NCBI RefSeq assembly: GCF_020905295.1
Contig: NZ_JAJJMM010000001.1
Coordinates: 2,728,001 to 2,792,000 of the forward strand
DNA from: Flavobacterium piscisymbiosum
GTDB lineage: Bacteria > Bacteroidota > Bacteroidia > Flavobacteriales > Flavobacteriaceae
Reading direction: 5' to 3'
DNA length: 64,000 bases
The first letter of the stretch is position 1. The number at the start of each line of letters is the position of its first letter. Shown here in pieces: positions 7,665 through 17,872 of this stretch. The notes beneath the pieces were generated by a model. The model was not told where the DNA came from. It was given only the letters and a program-made list of their open reading frames with translations, and did not search any database. The position numbers were made by a program, and so were the translations under genes.

Positions 7665-10600
7665 TTAAAGCCTTTTATTCATAGCAATATATTCAGATGG
7701 TGTCATCGAAAAATGTTTTTGAAAGTTTCTGCCAAAACTTGTTTGCGATTTATAGCCCACTTTTTCGGCAATTTCATAGATTTTAAAATTCTCATTCAAA
7801 AGTAGTTCTGCAGCTCTTTTCAAACGTACAATATTGATGAGCTCATTCGGGCTTAAGTTCGAAATATCTTTGATTTTTCGGTATAAAGTCGAACGGCTCA
7901 TATTCATGATTTCTGCCAGAGATTCTACACTTAAATCAGAATCAGTAATATTTTTTAAAATCTCTTCGTCCAGTTTTTTAAGAAATTTTTCATCGGTTTT
8001 ATTATGTGCAATACTTTTAATATGAGAAAGGGGCGAACTAGCATAATAATTCATAATCTGTTTTCGATTTTCGATCAGATTATTTGCATGAACTTTCAAA
8101 TAGTCCATAGAGAAAGGTTTTGCAATATACGCATCGGCGCCAGCTCCAAGACCATCAATTTGTGATTTTAGCGAGTTTTTAGCCGTAAGCAAAATAACCG
8201 GAATATGACTCGTTTCCAAATTAGCTTTGATTTCTTTACACAAAGTAATCCCGTCCATAACCGGCATCGAGACATCACTTATCACCAATTGAATATTTTC
8301 ATTATGAATGATTTTCAGGGCATTTTCGCCATTATCTGCTTTTAAAACCGTGTAGATTGACGACATTTCTGCGGTAATAAAATTCAGTAAATCTTCATTG
8401 TCCTCTACAATCAAAAGCTGAGGTTTCTCGTGTTTGTTTTCGATTTCAGTAATTTCAGATTCTGTTTCAATTTCTTCTTTTTCAGGTTCATTATAAAACA
8501 TAAATTCTTCTTCCTGACGAAGCGGAACCACAAGTTCAAAAATATTCAGTTTCGAATCCGGAATTACCTGCAGACTTCCGTGATGTAATTGTGTGAGCGA
8601 ATGTGCCAGAGAAAGCCCAATTCCGGTTCCGGAAGTTGCATCCATATTATCGACCCTGAAAAATGGCTCGAAAATTTTATCTTTCAAATGAGACGGAATT
8701 AGATTCCCGTCATTCTTTACTATCAAAGTCAGTTTCTTTTCGTCCCTAAAAAGTGTAATAGAAACCTTTTCGTTTGCGTATTTAATGGCATTATTCATCA
8801 AATTGCTCAGGATTTTTTTGAAAGCCTCCTTGTCTACAAAAGCAGAAATATCTTTATCTCCCAATTCCAGTTCAAATTCAATAGCTCTTTCCTCAATCAG
8901 TTGACTGAATCTTAAATGAAAATTGCGAACCATCGATGAAATATTCGCTTCGACAAAAGTCAGTTTCAATCCGCCAATTTCCGACTTTCTAAAATCCAGT
9001 AATTCATTCACCAATTTCAATAATCGTGATGTATTTTTTTTCATTATAGAAAGATTCTGAGGGACTTCAGGTAATTGATGTTCCATCACCAAAAGTTTTT
9101 CTAAAGGTCCCTTTATCAATGTCAAAGGTGTTCTGATTTCGTGCGCCACATTGGTAAAAAAATCAATTTTAGCCTGATAGATTTCTTTTTCTTTTTCGTC
9201 GTTGAGATGCTTTATTTTTCGATTGTTTTTAATCTGGGTTAAGTGTTGCGAGTAACGTATGATGTAATAAAATGCGCCGCAAACAAGCAGAAAATAAAAA
9301 AAGTAAGCGTAAGAACTCGCCCAAAACGGAGGCAAAATCCTGATTTTTAATTCTACTTCTTTACTCCAAACTCCAAAACTATTTAGTGATTTTACTTTAA
9401 ATACATAATTGCCAGGAGCTAGTTCAGTAAAGAAAACTTTGTGGTTGCGCTCCAGGTAAACCCAGTCATTGTTTACGTTTTCAAGTTTATACCAATATTC
9501 GGTAAGTTCCGGAGCTGTATAATTTAAAGAAGCAAATTCAAGATTAAACGACGATTGACTGCTGTTGAGTTCCAGTTCGTCAATATGAGAAATAGATTGT
9601 TTTATAGGCGAATCGTTTCCGTTGGCATCGATATCTTTATTGTTAATCTGCAAATTGGTTATAAAGATAGACGGAGTGTATTTGTTTTTGGTAAAATTCT
9701 TCGGGTTGAAACTAATCATTCCGTTGAGGTTTCCAAAATACATATCGCCGTTTGTATCTTTAAACGCCGATGCATAATTAAACTGATCGCTCAATAAACC
9801 GTTTGCCGTTGTATAAATTTTTATGCTTTTATGGTCCGGGCCAAATTTTACCAAACCTTTAGAAGTTGTCAGCCATAAATTTTTAGCATCATCTTCTAAA
9901 ATAGAATAGACAACATTGCTTGGAAAACCATTTTTGGTAGTGAATTTTTTAAAAGCTCTTGTTTTTTTATCAAATAAATCCAGACCATTTTCAGTGGCAA
10001 ACCATAGATTTTTCGAACTGTCTTCAAATATATAATTGATAGAATTATTGCTAATGCCATTCGGGTTTTTATAATCATAGATAAAAACCTCTTTCTTTTT
10101 GGTCTTCGGGTTGTAATAAAATAAACCATCGCGATAACTTCCGGCCCACAAGTTTCCGTCGCTATCTTCTTTATAATTGGTGTAATGTGTAGTTTCCGGA
10201 AATATTTTTAAAGTATCGAAATTATCATTTTGCTCATTATACTTATAAAGTCCCATTGTGGTAATAACAATTAGTTTGTCTTTTTTGTTTTGATAAAAAG
10301 AAAAAATAAAGTTACTTCGCAATCCCGATGAAGGATTATTGGCACTATAATGTTTGAGCACCGCACCCGTATTTCTGTCCAAAACATCTAAACCATGCTC
10401 AAAAGTTCCCACCCAAATTTTGTCTTTTCTGGGCATCAGGGCATGTATATTGTAATAGGAAACACCGTTTTTACTTCCGTTAGGTAAATAGGAGGTAAAC
10501 TGCTGCGTTTTTGGATTAAATCGGTTTAAGCCCGCATCTTCAGTTCCAATCCAGAGATCACCTTTATCATCTTTATGAATTTCCCTTATGGCGCTTCCGC

Positions 10601-11621
10601 TAATGGAATTTTGTCCCTTTTGCGGAAAATATTTCTTGAATTGCGTGTATTGTTTTTGATGGTAATTAATACCGCCAAAATAGGTTCCAATCCAAATACC
10701 GTTTTCTTTATCTATAGTGATCGAATAAGCTGCATTGTCTGAAATAGCATAAGGATCATTGTAATTTTTTTTGAGATTTACATTCACTTTTGTTTTCAGG
10801 TTGTAAACATAAACGCCAGATTCGCTGGCAATCCAGAGTTCGTCATCGCCTTTCTTTTTAAATTGGCGCACATAAACCGGATTTTTACTCGAAAATTGTA
10901 AACATGAAGTAGTTTTATTCGGAATATTATACACCAAAACACCATCGTCCTGCGTACCAATTACAATATTGTTTTTATCTAATGCATAAATAACGGTGAT
11001 TCTAAAATTAGCTGAATTTACCGGAGGCGTTATCGGAATATTTTCGAACGAAAGATTTTCTTCAGAATAACGGTAGATTTTGTTTAATGATGAAGCCCAA
11101 ATTTGGTCATTTAAATCCCGCGAAATCGAAGTCACGATAAAATACTTATTCGGATTAAAAGTTTTGGTTTCTTTCTTTATCGTCGAATATTTGTACAGAA
11201 TATTGCCTGAAATAAACCAGATATTTCCGTTTTTATCATGGTTGATATCGTTGATCCGGTCATTAATAGCTTCATTTAAAACAGTAAATTCATCTGTCTT
11301 TTTATTGTATTGATACAAACCTTTATCTGTACCTACCCAAATCACACCTTTATATTCATGAAGAGACTGAATGTAATTGCTTCCTAAACTATGAATAGGG
11401 TTGCCATTACTGCGATATGTTTTAAATCGATAACCATCAAATCGGTTCAAACCATCTTTGGTTCCAAACCACATAAAACCATCTTCGTCCTGTAAAGAAG
11501 TCAAAACGGTGTTGTTTGAAAGTCCTTCTTCAACCTGAAAATGTTTAAAATAATATTCTTGTGCCTGAGTAAAATTTATCGAAAAAATCAATAAAAATGA
11601 AAAAAGAAAGAATTTACGCAT
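7665..11621 (-). CDS. Hybrid two-component system sensor/regulator of the PUL
   Basis: 1318 residues in one chain. Signal peptide (1-20, ending TQAQ), then a periplasmic sensor of two seven-bladed propellers built from repeats such as GVIWVGTDKGLYQYN and NGIWIGTYFGG (about 25-650). A Y_Y_Y domain follows (about 690-750, YWYKLENVNNDWVY), then one membrane helix near 770-790. Next are a HisKA domain with the phospho-acceptor His in VAHEIRTP (near 826), an HATPase with GTGIGLSL, and a receiver domain with the phospho-acceptor Asp in ISDVSMPVMDG (near 1116). The chain ends in an AraC-type HTH (about 1220-1315). Such HTCS proteins sense an oligosaccharide in the periplasm and activate the neighbouring susCD operon. 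The divergent position fits this exactly. Confidence 0.95.
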   Translation of the reverse strand: MRKFFLFSFLLIFSINFTQAQEYYFKHFQVEEGLSNNTVLTSLQDEDGFMWFGTKDGLNRFDGYRFKTYRSNGNPIHSLGSNYIQSLHEYKGVIWVGTDKGLYQYNKKTDEFTVLNEAINDRINDINHDKNGNIWFISGNILYKYSTIKKETKTFNPNKYFIVTSISRDLNDQIWASSLNKIYRYSEENLSFENIPITPPVNSANFRITVIYALDKNNIVIGTQDDGVLVYNIPNKTTSCLQFSSKNPVYVRQFKKKGDDELWIASESGVYVYNLKTKVNVNLKKNYNDPYAISDNAAYSITIDKENGIWIGTYFGGINYHQKQYTQFKKYFPQKGQNSISGSAIREIHKDDKGDLWIGTEDAGLNRFNPKTQQFTSYLPNGSKNGVSYYNIHALMPRKDKIWVGTFEHGLDVLDRNTGAVLKHYSANNPSSGLRSNFIFSFYQNKKDKLIVITTMGLYKYNEQNDNFDTLKIFPETTHYTNYKEDSDGNLWAGSYRDGLFYYNPKTKKKEVFIYDYKNPNGISNNSINYIFEDSSKNLWFATENGLDLFDKKTRAFKKFTTKNGFPSNVVYSILEDDAKNLWLTTSKGLVKFGPDHKSIKIYTTANGLLSDQFNYASAFKDTNGDMYFGNLNGMISFNPKNFTKNKYTPSIFITNLQINNKDIDANGNDSPIKQSISHIDELELNSSQSSFNLEFASLNYTAPELTEYWYKLENVNNDWVYLERNHKVFFTELAPGNYVFKVKSLNSFGVWSKEVELKIRILPPFWASSYAYFFYFLLVCGAFYYIIRYSQHLTQIKNNRKIKHLNDEKEKEIYQAKIDFFTNVAHEIRTPLTLIKGPLEKLLVMEHQLPEVPQNLSIMKKNTSRLLKLVNELLDFRKSEIGGLKLTFVEANISSMVRNFHLRFSQLIEERAIEFELELGDKDISAFVDKEAFKKILSNLMNNAIKYANEKVSITLFRDEKKLTLIVKNDGNLIPSHLKDKIFEPFFRVDNMDATSGTGIGLSLAHSLTQLHHGSLQVIPDSKLNIFELVVPLRQEEEFMFYNEPEKEEIETESEITEIENKHEKPQLLIVEDNEDLLNFITAEMSSIYTVLKADNGENALKIIHNENIQLVISDVSMPVMDGITLCKEIKANLETSHIPVILLTAKNSLKSQIDGLGAGADAYIAKPFSMDYLKVHANNLIENRKQIMNYYASSPLSHIKSIAHNKTDEKFLKKLDEEILKNITDSDLSVESLAEIMNMSRSTLYRKIKDISNLSPNELINIVRLKRAAELLLNENFKIYEIAEKVGYKSQTSFGRNFQKHFSMTPSEYIAMNKRL

Positions 11622-12011
11622 TGTTGTGTTATTTAAGATAAAATCATGTTTTAATCAAATCGTGTCAATGTTCAACAAAATGATGCAAACCGCTGTTTAA
11701 TTGGATATAATTATACGATTTGACTCATTTAAGATAGAAATTGACACAAATGAATCATTTTATTTTGAATTAAAATCATCTACTTTGACTTTTTAAATAA
11801 GTGATATTGACAATTTTTTAGGTTAAAAAATAAGACATCAATAAAATTAACTTTAAAAAATAACAACATTACCACTATTGAATTAAAATGAACACATTAT
11901 TATTACTAACCAATTAAAAATGGTACGTCGCCAGCACAAAGACGTTTAAAACTTTACAAATTTAATTTACAAAACCAACCAAAAAAGGAAACTATCTAAA
12001 ATGAAAAATCA
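11622..12011. promoter_or_regulatory. Divergent control region of the PUL
   Basis: 390 bases without a gene between the regulator and SusC. A TTGACA at 11741-11746 followed 14 bases later by TATTTTG (11761-11767) is a near-consensus Bacteroidota promoter for the plus strand, giving a leader of about 240 bases. Repeated TTGAC words (11720, 11741, 11785, 11806) could include the AraC-type binding sites of the regulator, but no clean direct repeat was resolved. Confidence 0.35.
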
Positions 12012-15000
12012 ATGAAAACAAAGTTCACTCAAATTTTAAAGCAGAGATATTACCTCTTGTTTTTCTTTAGTTTATTAGTGCAGCAAATGCACGCGCAACA
12101 GCAAATAACCATAACAGGAAAAGTAGCCTCTGCAACAGGAGAACCCATTCCGTTTGCAAATGTTGTGATCAAGAATACCAAAAACGGTGCAGTTACCGAT
12201 TTCGACGGAAGATATAAGATTACAGCAGCTTCAAATCAAACTCTGATTTTTAGTTCGCAGGGATATAAAACAATCGAAATTGCGATAAATAATGCTACAA
12301 CAGTCGACGCCACTTTAGCTGAAGATGCAATGAAACTCGACGAAATTGTGGTTGTAGGTTACGGTTCTCAACAGAAAAAAGACCTTACAGGAGCCGTTTC
12401 TCTGGTAAAAGCCGGAGAAATTCAAAAACGTCAGGTTACAACTGTCGCAGACGGACTTCAGGGTTTAGTTACCGGAGTTAAAGTTCGTGGCGGTGGTCGC
12501 CCGGGACAGGAAGCGAATATTGAAATTCGTGGTTTAAAAAATCTTCAAAATACCAATCCATTATATGTAATTGATGGTGTAATTACTTCAGCAAACAGGG
12601 ATTTTAACCCAAATGATATCGAAACTATTCAGGTTTTAAAAGATGCATCTGCAGCAGCAATTTACGGTTCAAGAGCGGCAAATGGTGTAATCATCATTAC
12701 AACCAAAAAAGGTAAAAAAGGACCACTTAAGGTTGAAGCTTCTGTGAAATCAAGTATTACCACAATGCCAAGATATGATTTAATGGGAACCGAGGAGTTT
12801 GCAAAATTAAATAATCAGGCATATGATAATGCGGGATATCCAAAACAAAATCTTAATATGGCTGTTAATACAGACTGGCAGGATGCTGTTTTTCAAACCG
12901 GAATGATCAATGATTACAATGTAAGTGTTTCCGGAGGGGGAGAGAACTCAACCTTTTTTATGTCAGGAAATTATTTTGACAATAAAGGAACAGTTGTAGG
13001 AACAGATTTTGACAGAATTTCATTCCGTGTAAATGCAAGTGGAACTAAAGGAATTTTTAGTATTGGAGAAAACATTGCGATCAGCAATTCGAAAACAGAT
13101 GAAATGTCTGGAAATCCAATTATTGATGTTTACAGAATGACGCCAACAATTCCGCTTTATGATGCTGCAAATCCTGGAGGATATGGTTACGGAAAACAAG
13201 GAGTAGCAGATACTTTTGGTACAAATCCTTTAGCAATTGCTGATTTTTCGAATGCAATAAATGAAAATTTCAGAATCAGAGGAAATGTCTGGTCAGAATT
13301 AAAATTGGCTTCGTGGTTAAAATACCGTTTCAATTTTGGATATGAAACTAGTTTTGATTCTTATAAATTTTTAAGAAAAATAGGAAACTGGACATTAAAT
13401 CAACCGGTGGATCCTTCTATTATTGATCAAAATAAAGGAAGATCTGAAACGATGTTGTTTGAAAACACCTTGAATTTCAAAAAACAATTTGGAAAACATG
13501 ATTTGACAATTTTAGTGGGGCAGACTTTTCAAAAAGATAAATATGAGCAAATTTATGGAACAAAGAGAAATATTCCGATAAACTCAGGAACGGGTCAATA
13601 TTATCAGGTTTTAAATCAGGGAGATTCACCGGTAGTTGGTGGTTTTATCAATGAGGCTTCGCTGGCATCTTATTTAGGAAGATTAGAGTACAATTATGAT
13701 AATCGTTACTTATTTAATGCTGTTTTGAGACGCGACGGATCATCAAGATTTAGTGACGAAAACAAATGGGGAAATTTCCCTTCTGTTTCTGCAGGATGGA
13801 GAGTAAATAATGAATCTTTCTTTAAATCTGAATTTATTAAAGATCTGAAATTACGAGCAAGTTATGGAGAATTAGGTTCTGGTAACATTGGAAATTACGA
13901 ATACAAAAGTTTCGTGAATAATTTTGGACAAATTGTGTTAGGAACAGGACAGACTTTGTATCCATCTGCAACTCAGGTAAAATTATCTAATTCTCAGTTA
14001 CGTTGGGAAAAACTAAAACAAACCAATCTTGGATTAGATCTTGGAGTTTTAAATAATGATTTACGTTTTACGGCAGATTATTTTATTGCCCGTACAGAAG
14101 ATGTATTATTTGGTTTTCCAATTTTATTAACAACAGGAAATGACGGAGGAAATCCTATTTCTAATGCCGCAACTGTTGAAAACAAAGGTATTGAACTGGA
14201 ATTGGCTTACAGCAAAAAAATTAATGAATTCTCATTTAATGCTTCTGTAAACTTTACAAAAGTAAATAACAAATTGGTGTCTTTAGGAAATGGTCAAAAC
14301 GAAAACATCGTTGGAAATACAATGACAAGAGCAGGATCTCCTGTAGGAATGTGGTATGTATTGCAAACTGATGGATTGTTTCAAAATCAAGCTGAAATAG
14401 CCAACTATAAAAATGCTGACGGAAAAGTAATTATGCCAGGTGCAGTACCAGGAGATATCCGTTTTAAAGATGTTAATGGCGACGGACAAATTACAAGTGA
14501 TGACAAAGCAATTGTTGGAAGCCCGTGGCCTGAATTTGAGATGGGTTTAAATGCAGGAGCAGAATACAAAGGTTTTGATTTTTCTATGAACTGGATTGCT
14601 TCTCACGGAGCAACTGTTTATGACGGTTTTAGAAGCGTTGTAGATCGTTTTGACGACAATAGTAATTACAGAGCAGGAATTCAGCCGTGGACACCTGAGA
14701 ACCCAAATACTGATTTCCCGAGAGTAACAAAAGGTTCAACTTTAAACTCAAGAGGAGATAGTGACCGATTCTTAGAAAATGGCGATTTTATCAGACTTAA
14801 ATATATTGGGTTTGGTTATAATTTGCCAGAACGTATCTTGAATAAATCAGGAATTGCAAGAGCAAGATTAACATTATCAGCACAAAATATTATTACAATT
14901 ACAAAATACAAAGGTTTAGATCCTGAATTTTCAAACGGTAATATTTTTGAAAGAGGTGTAGATAACGGAGCTTTCCCAAATCTTAGAACATATTCTTTTG

Positions 15001-15020
15001 GAGTTGAATTTAGCTTTTAA
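12012..15020 (+). CDS. SusC/RagA-type TonB-linked outer membrane transporter
   Basis: 1002 residues. Signal peptide (about 1-29, ending MHAQQ), a CarboxypepD_reg-like domain (about 30-105, ITGKVASATGEPIPFANVVI), then the linker DEIVVVGYG and the plug (GAVSLVKAGEIQKR, NIEIRGLKN, PLYVIDGVI, AAIYGSRAANGVIIITTKKG). A beta-barrel of some 750 residues ends in YSFGVEFSF with the terminal aromatic residue. It imports oligosaccharides across the outer membrane with TonB energy. SusD follows after 16 bases. Size and architecture are those of the SusC family. Confidence 0.95.
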   Translation: MKTKFTQILKQRYYLLFFFSLLVQQMHAQQQITITGKVASATGEPIPFANVVIKNTKNGAVTDFDGRYKITAASNQTLIFSSQGYKTIEIAINNATTVDATLAEDAMKLDEIVVVGYGSQQKKDLTGAVSLVKAGEIQKRQVTTVADGLQGLVTGVKVRGGGRPGQEANIEIRGLKNLQNTNPLYVIDGVITSANRDFNPNDIETIQVLKDASAAAIYGSRAANGVIIITTKKGKKGPLKVEASVKSSITTMPRYDLMGTEEFAKLNNQAYDNAGYPKQNLNMAVNTDWQDAVFQTGMINDYNVSVSGGGENSTFFMSGNYFDNKGTVVGTDFDRISFRVNASGTKGIFSIGENIAISNSKTDEMSGNPIIDVYRMTPTIPLYDAANPGGYGYGKQGVADTFGTNPLAIADFSNAINENFRIRGNVWSELKLASWLKYRFNFGYETSFDSYKFLRKIGNWTLNQPVDPSIIDQNKGRSETMLFENTLNFKKQFGKHDLTILVGQTFQKDKYEQIYGTKRNIPINSGTGQYYQVLNQGDSPVVGGFINEASLASYLGRLEYNYDNRYLFNAVLRRDGSSRFSDENKWGNFPSVSAGWRVNNESFFKSEFIKDLKLRASYGELGSGNIGNYEYKSFVNNFGQIVLGTGQTLYPSATQVKLSNSQLRWEKLKQTNLGLDLGVLNNDLRFTADYFIARTEDVLFGFPILLTTGNDGGNPISNAATVENKGIELELAYSKKINEFSFNASVNFTKVNNKLVSLGNGQNENIVGNTMTRAGSPVGMWYVLQTDGLFQNQAEIANYKNADGKVIMPGAVPGDIRFKDVNGDGQITSDDKAIVGSPWPEFEMGLNAGAEYKGFDFSMNWIASHGATVYDGFRSVVDRFDDNSNYRAGIQPWTPENPNTDFPRVTKGSTLNSRGDSDRFLENGDFIRLKYIGFGYNLPERILNKSGIARARLTLSAQNIITITKYKGLDPEFSNGNIFERGVDNGAFPNLRTYSFGVEFSF

Positions 15021-15036
15021 TTAAAAAAATAGGATA

Positions 15037-16563
15037 ATGAAAAAAATAATAATAACAACCGTAGTTTTTCTAGGTCTCTTTTTTACATCATCTTGTGAAA
15101 ATGAATTAGATCTGAACAGCCCAAATGATATAACAGTAGATCAATATTGGAAAACTGAAAGTGATGCACAAGCTGGTGTTAACTCTATTTATGCCATGTT
15201 TTATAAAGATGGATTATGGGCAAGATGGATTTATTTCCGTCTGGATTTAACTTCTGATGAAGGATTTAGTAACAGCCCGTGGACAGAATTGGCAGATTGG
15301 ACAAGATTCAATTATATCAATTATAATTTCTGGGAAGGAAATGCAGTAACATGGAGAGATACTTATAAAGCTGTTTTTAGATGTAATCAGGTTTTGGCGA
15401 ATGTGCCTAATATTACATTTCAAAATGAAGACGATAAAAAGAAAATTTTGGCACAGGCTAAATTTTTCAGAGCCTTACATTACTATTACGCCGGAATTCT
15501 TTGGGAAAATATTCCTTTAGTGTTGGATCCTTCTACGCCGGCTGATTTACCCCAGCAAAGAAACGTAACCGAAGTTTGGGCACAGGTTGAAAAAGATTTA
15601 AATGAGGCTTTCGCCGATTTGCCTGTTTCATGGTCAGGTGACCAAACCGGACGTCCTGATAAAGGTGCAGCAAAAGCTTTTCTGGCAAAAGTATACATGC
15701 AACAGCATAAATGGGCAGAGGCAAAAGGGGCTCTGGAATATTTAATTACCGGTCCTGGTGCCAAGTACAATTTAGTAGCAAATTACAGAGACAACTTTAC
15801 AGACGTAAATGAAAACAACATCGAATCTGTATTTGAAATTCAGTTTGGAGATCAAAGAAAAGGAGGAACTGGAGAAGATCAAAATGCTGCAGTTTCCAGT
15901 AATCGCAGTCAATTTTTTGCACCAAGAGGAATTGGATGGTCAGACGGACAAGCTCGTTTCTGGTTAGTAAATGCATTTAAACAAGAAAAAAATAAAGACG
16001 GAAATCTGGATGCAAGATTAAGATATACCTTATACTATCCTGGCCTACTAGCTGATTTTGGAGACAAAACATACGGTAAAAACTGGGAGTGGGGCAATGA
16101 TGAAGCCTGGTTTAGAAAAGGAAGCCGTGATTATTACAGAAACAACGAAGATTATTACAATCAGGTAAATTACAGATTGGTTCGTTACGCAGATATCTTA
16201 TTGCGTTATGCCGAAGTGCTGAACGAATTAGGAAATACAGCTGGCGCTTATCAATATGTTGATTTAGTAAGAGCACGTTCAAACATGAACACACTAGCGG
16301 TCGCACATCCTGAAATTGGAAATGATCACGATAAATTTTTAGAAAGATTAAAAACAGAAAGAGTTTTAGAATTGGCCGGAGAAAGTGTTCGCTGGGAAGA
16401 TTTAAAACGTTGGGGTGATTTAAATACTCAGGCTTCTGTGGATAAAATTGCGCTTCGTGATCCTGATTTTAAAAACTTTACAGTAGGTAAAAACCAAAGA
16501 TTACCAATTCCGCAGGTTGATGTGGATAATAATCCAAACCTGGATCAACACGCTGAATATTAA
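15037..16563 (+). CDS. SusD/RagB family nutrient-binding lipoprotein
   Basis: 508 residues with a lipoprotein signal (LFFTSSCENELDL, Cys about residue 20). The SusD fold shows early in SPNDITVDQYWKTESDAQAGVNSIYAMFY, with TPR-like helices in the middle and the typical ending in LERLKTERVLELAGESVRWEDLKRWG and QRLPIPQ. It is surface-exposed and caps the SusC pore, binding the glycan before import. Translated right after SusC. The ligand cannot be read from the sequence. Confidence 0.95.
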   Translation: MKKIIITTVVFLGLFFTSSCENELDLNSPNDITVDQYWKTESDAQAGVNSIYAMFYKDGLWARWIYFRLDLTSDEGFSNSPWTELADWTRFNYINYNFWEGNAVTWRDTYKAVFRCNQVLANVPNITFQNEDDKKKILAQAKFFRALHYYYAGILWENIPLVLDPSTPADLPQQRNVTEVWAQVEKDLNEAFADLPVSWSGDQTGRPDKGAAKAFLAKVYMQQHKWAEAKGALEYLITGPGAKYNLVANYRDNFTDVNENNIESVFEIQFGDQRKGGTGEDQNAAVSSNRSQFFAPRGIGWSDGQARFWLVNAFKQEKNKDGNLDARLRYTLYYPGLLADFGDKTYGKNWEWGNDEAWFRKGSRDYYRNNEDYYNQVNYRLVRYADILLRYAEVLNELGNTAGAYQYVDLVRARSNMNTLAVAHPEIGNDHDKFLERLKTERVLELAGESVRWEDLKRWGDLNTQASVDKIALRDPDFKNFTVGKNQRLPIPQVDVDNNPNLDQHAEY

Positions 16564-16572
16564 AATAGTTTA

Positions 16573-16605
16573 AAGGGAATCAGATTCAATAAATCTGATT
16601 CCCTT
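16573..16605 (+). terminator. Intercistronic hairpin after susD
   Basis: A 14-bp perfect stem (16573-16586 with 16592-16605) with a 5-base loop sits 10 bases after the SusD stop and before ATAAAAA. There is no real T tract. It may therefore be an RNA 3'-end stabiliser or partial terminator that keeps susCD transcript above the enzyme genes. A GAACGATCGTTC palindrome follows at 16613-16624. Confidence 0.55.
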
Positions 16606-16642
16606 ATAAAAAGAACGATCGTTCATAATAACAAAATTTATA

Positions 16643-17818
16643 ATGAAAAAAGTAAAATTGTGTCTGACATTAATGTTGGCAGGACTAGTATTGCTTAGTT
16701 GCAACAACAAAAAAAATAATACTGAAGAAAGTAAAAGTGAAACCGCTAAAATCGAAAAAAGAGAAATCTGGACAAAAGATCAGGCCAATACATGGTATGC
16801 AGAACAACCTTGGTTAGTAGGGGCAAATTATTATCCTAGCACAGCTATAAATCAGTTAGAGATGTGGCAGGAAGATACATTCGATCCCAAAAGAATCGAC
16901 CAGGAATTGGGCTGGGCAGAGGGTATTGGTATGAATGTAATGCGCGTTTACCTGCACGATTTATTGCATCAGCAAGATGCCGAAGGACTTTACAAACGCA
17001 TGAATACATTTTTGGAAATTGCAGATAAACACCATATCAAAACGCTATTTGTTTTATTTGATTCGTGCTGGGATCCTTTTCCTGCTTTAGGAAAACAACA
17101 TGTGCCAAAACCATACACACACAATTCAGGTTGGGTACAGAGTCCGGGACAAAAAGTTTTACAGGACAAAACACAATATCCGCGTTTAGAAAAATATGTA
17201 AAAGAAACCGTTGCAAAGTTCAAAGACGACAAACGTATTTTGGGTTGGGATGTCTGGAACGAACCGGATAATATGACCGGACCATCGTATGAAAAAATCG
17301 AAATCAAAAATAAAGTCGATTTGATTTTGCCGCTTTTAAAAGATGTTTTTGCCTGGGCAAGAGAAAGCAATCCGTCACAACCTTTAACCTCTGGGGTTTG
17401 GGTAGGAGACTGGAGCGATGAAGCAGAGATGAAACCAATGCACAAAATGCAGATCGAACAATCGGATGTGGTTTCTTTTCACAACTATAATACACCTGCA
17501 GATTTCGAAAAAGTAATAAAACAATTACAGCGTTACGGAAAACCGTTATTGTGTACTGAGTATATGGCAAGACCAAACGGAAGTACTTTTGAAGGATTTT
17601 TACCAATTGCAAAAAAATACAATGTTGGGATGATCAACTGGGGTTTTGTTGACGGAAAAACACAAACAAAATATGCCTGGGACAGCTGGACTAAAAAATA
17701 CGATGCAGAGCCAAAACTATGGTTTCACGAAGTACTTAAAAACGACGGAACGCCTTATATAAAAGCAGAAACAGATTTGATTAAAAAGATGACTGCTGAG
17801 GCGAATAAGAAGAATTAG
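16643..17818 (+). CDS. Clan GH-A (GH5-like) glycoside hydrolase lipoprotein
   Basis: 391 residues; lipoprotein signal with LVLLSCNN (Cys near 20). The body is a TIM barrel. LVGANYYP starts the barrel, MRVYLHD follows, the acid/base Glu is expected in WDVWNEPD, and the nucleophile Glu in PLLCTEYM. DVVSFHNY and GMINWGFVDGKT fill the late strands. Such proteins are often annotated as cellulase or 1,4-beta-xylanase-like; the exact family and bond cut are not resolvable here. It probably acts at the cell surface or in the periplasm on the glycan bound by the SusCD pair. Confidence 0.8.
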   Translation: MKKVKLCLTLMLAGLVLLSCNNKKNNTEESKSETAKIEKREIWTKDQANTWYAEQPWLVGANYYPSTAINQLEMWQEDTFDPKRIDQELGWAEGIGMNVMRVYLHDLLHQQDAEGLYKRMNTFLEIADKHHIKTLFVLFDSCWDPFPALGKQHVPKPYTHNSGWVQSPGQKVLQDKTQYPRLEKYVKETVAKFKDDKRILGWDVWNEPDNMTGPSYEKIEIKNKVDLILPLLKDVFAWARESNPSQPLTSGVWVGDWSDEAEMKPMHKMQIEQSDVVSFHNYNTPADFEKVIKQLQRYGKPLLCTEYMARPNGSTFEGFLPIAKKYNVGMINWGFVDGKTQTKYAWDSWTKKYDAEPKLWFHEVLKNDGTPYIKAETDLIKKMTAEANKKN

Positions 17819-17872
17819 ATAATTAATTCAATTAGATAATTAGTCAATTGACACATTTTAAAACCGATAAAT

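Noticed and set aside
9896..10129. Frames within the hybrid sensor gene
   Set aside because: Shadow frames of a clear 1318-residue protein with intact domains.
15486..15770. Minus-strand frames within SusD
   Set aside because: Antisense shadows of a well-conserved gene.
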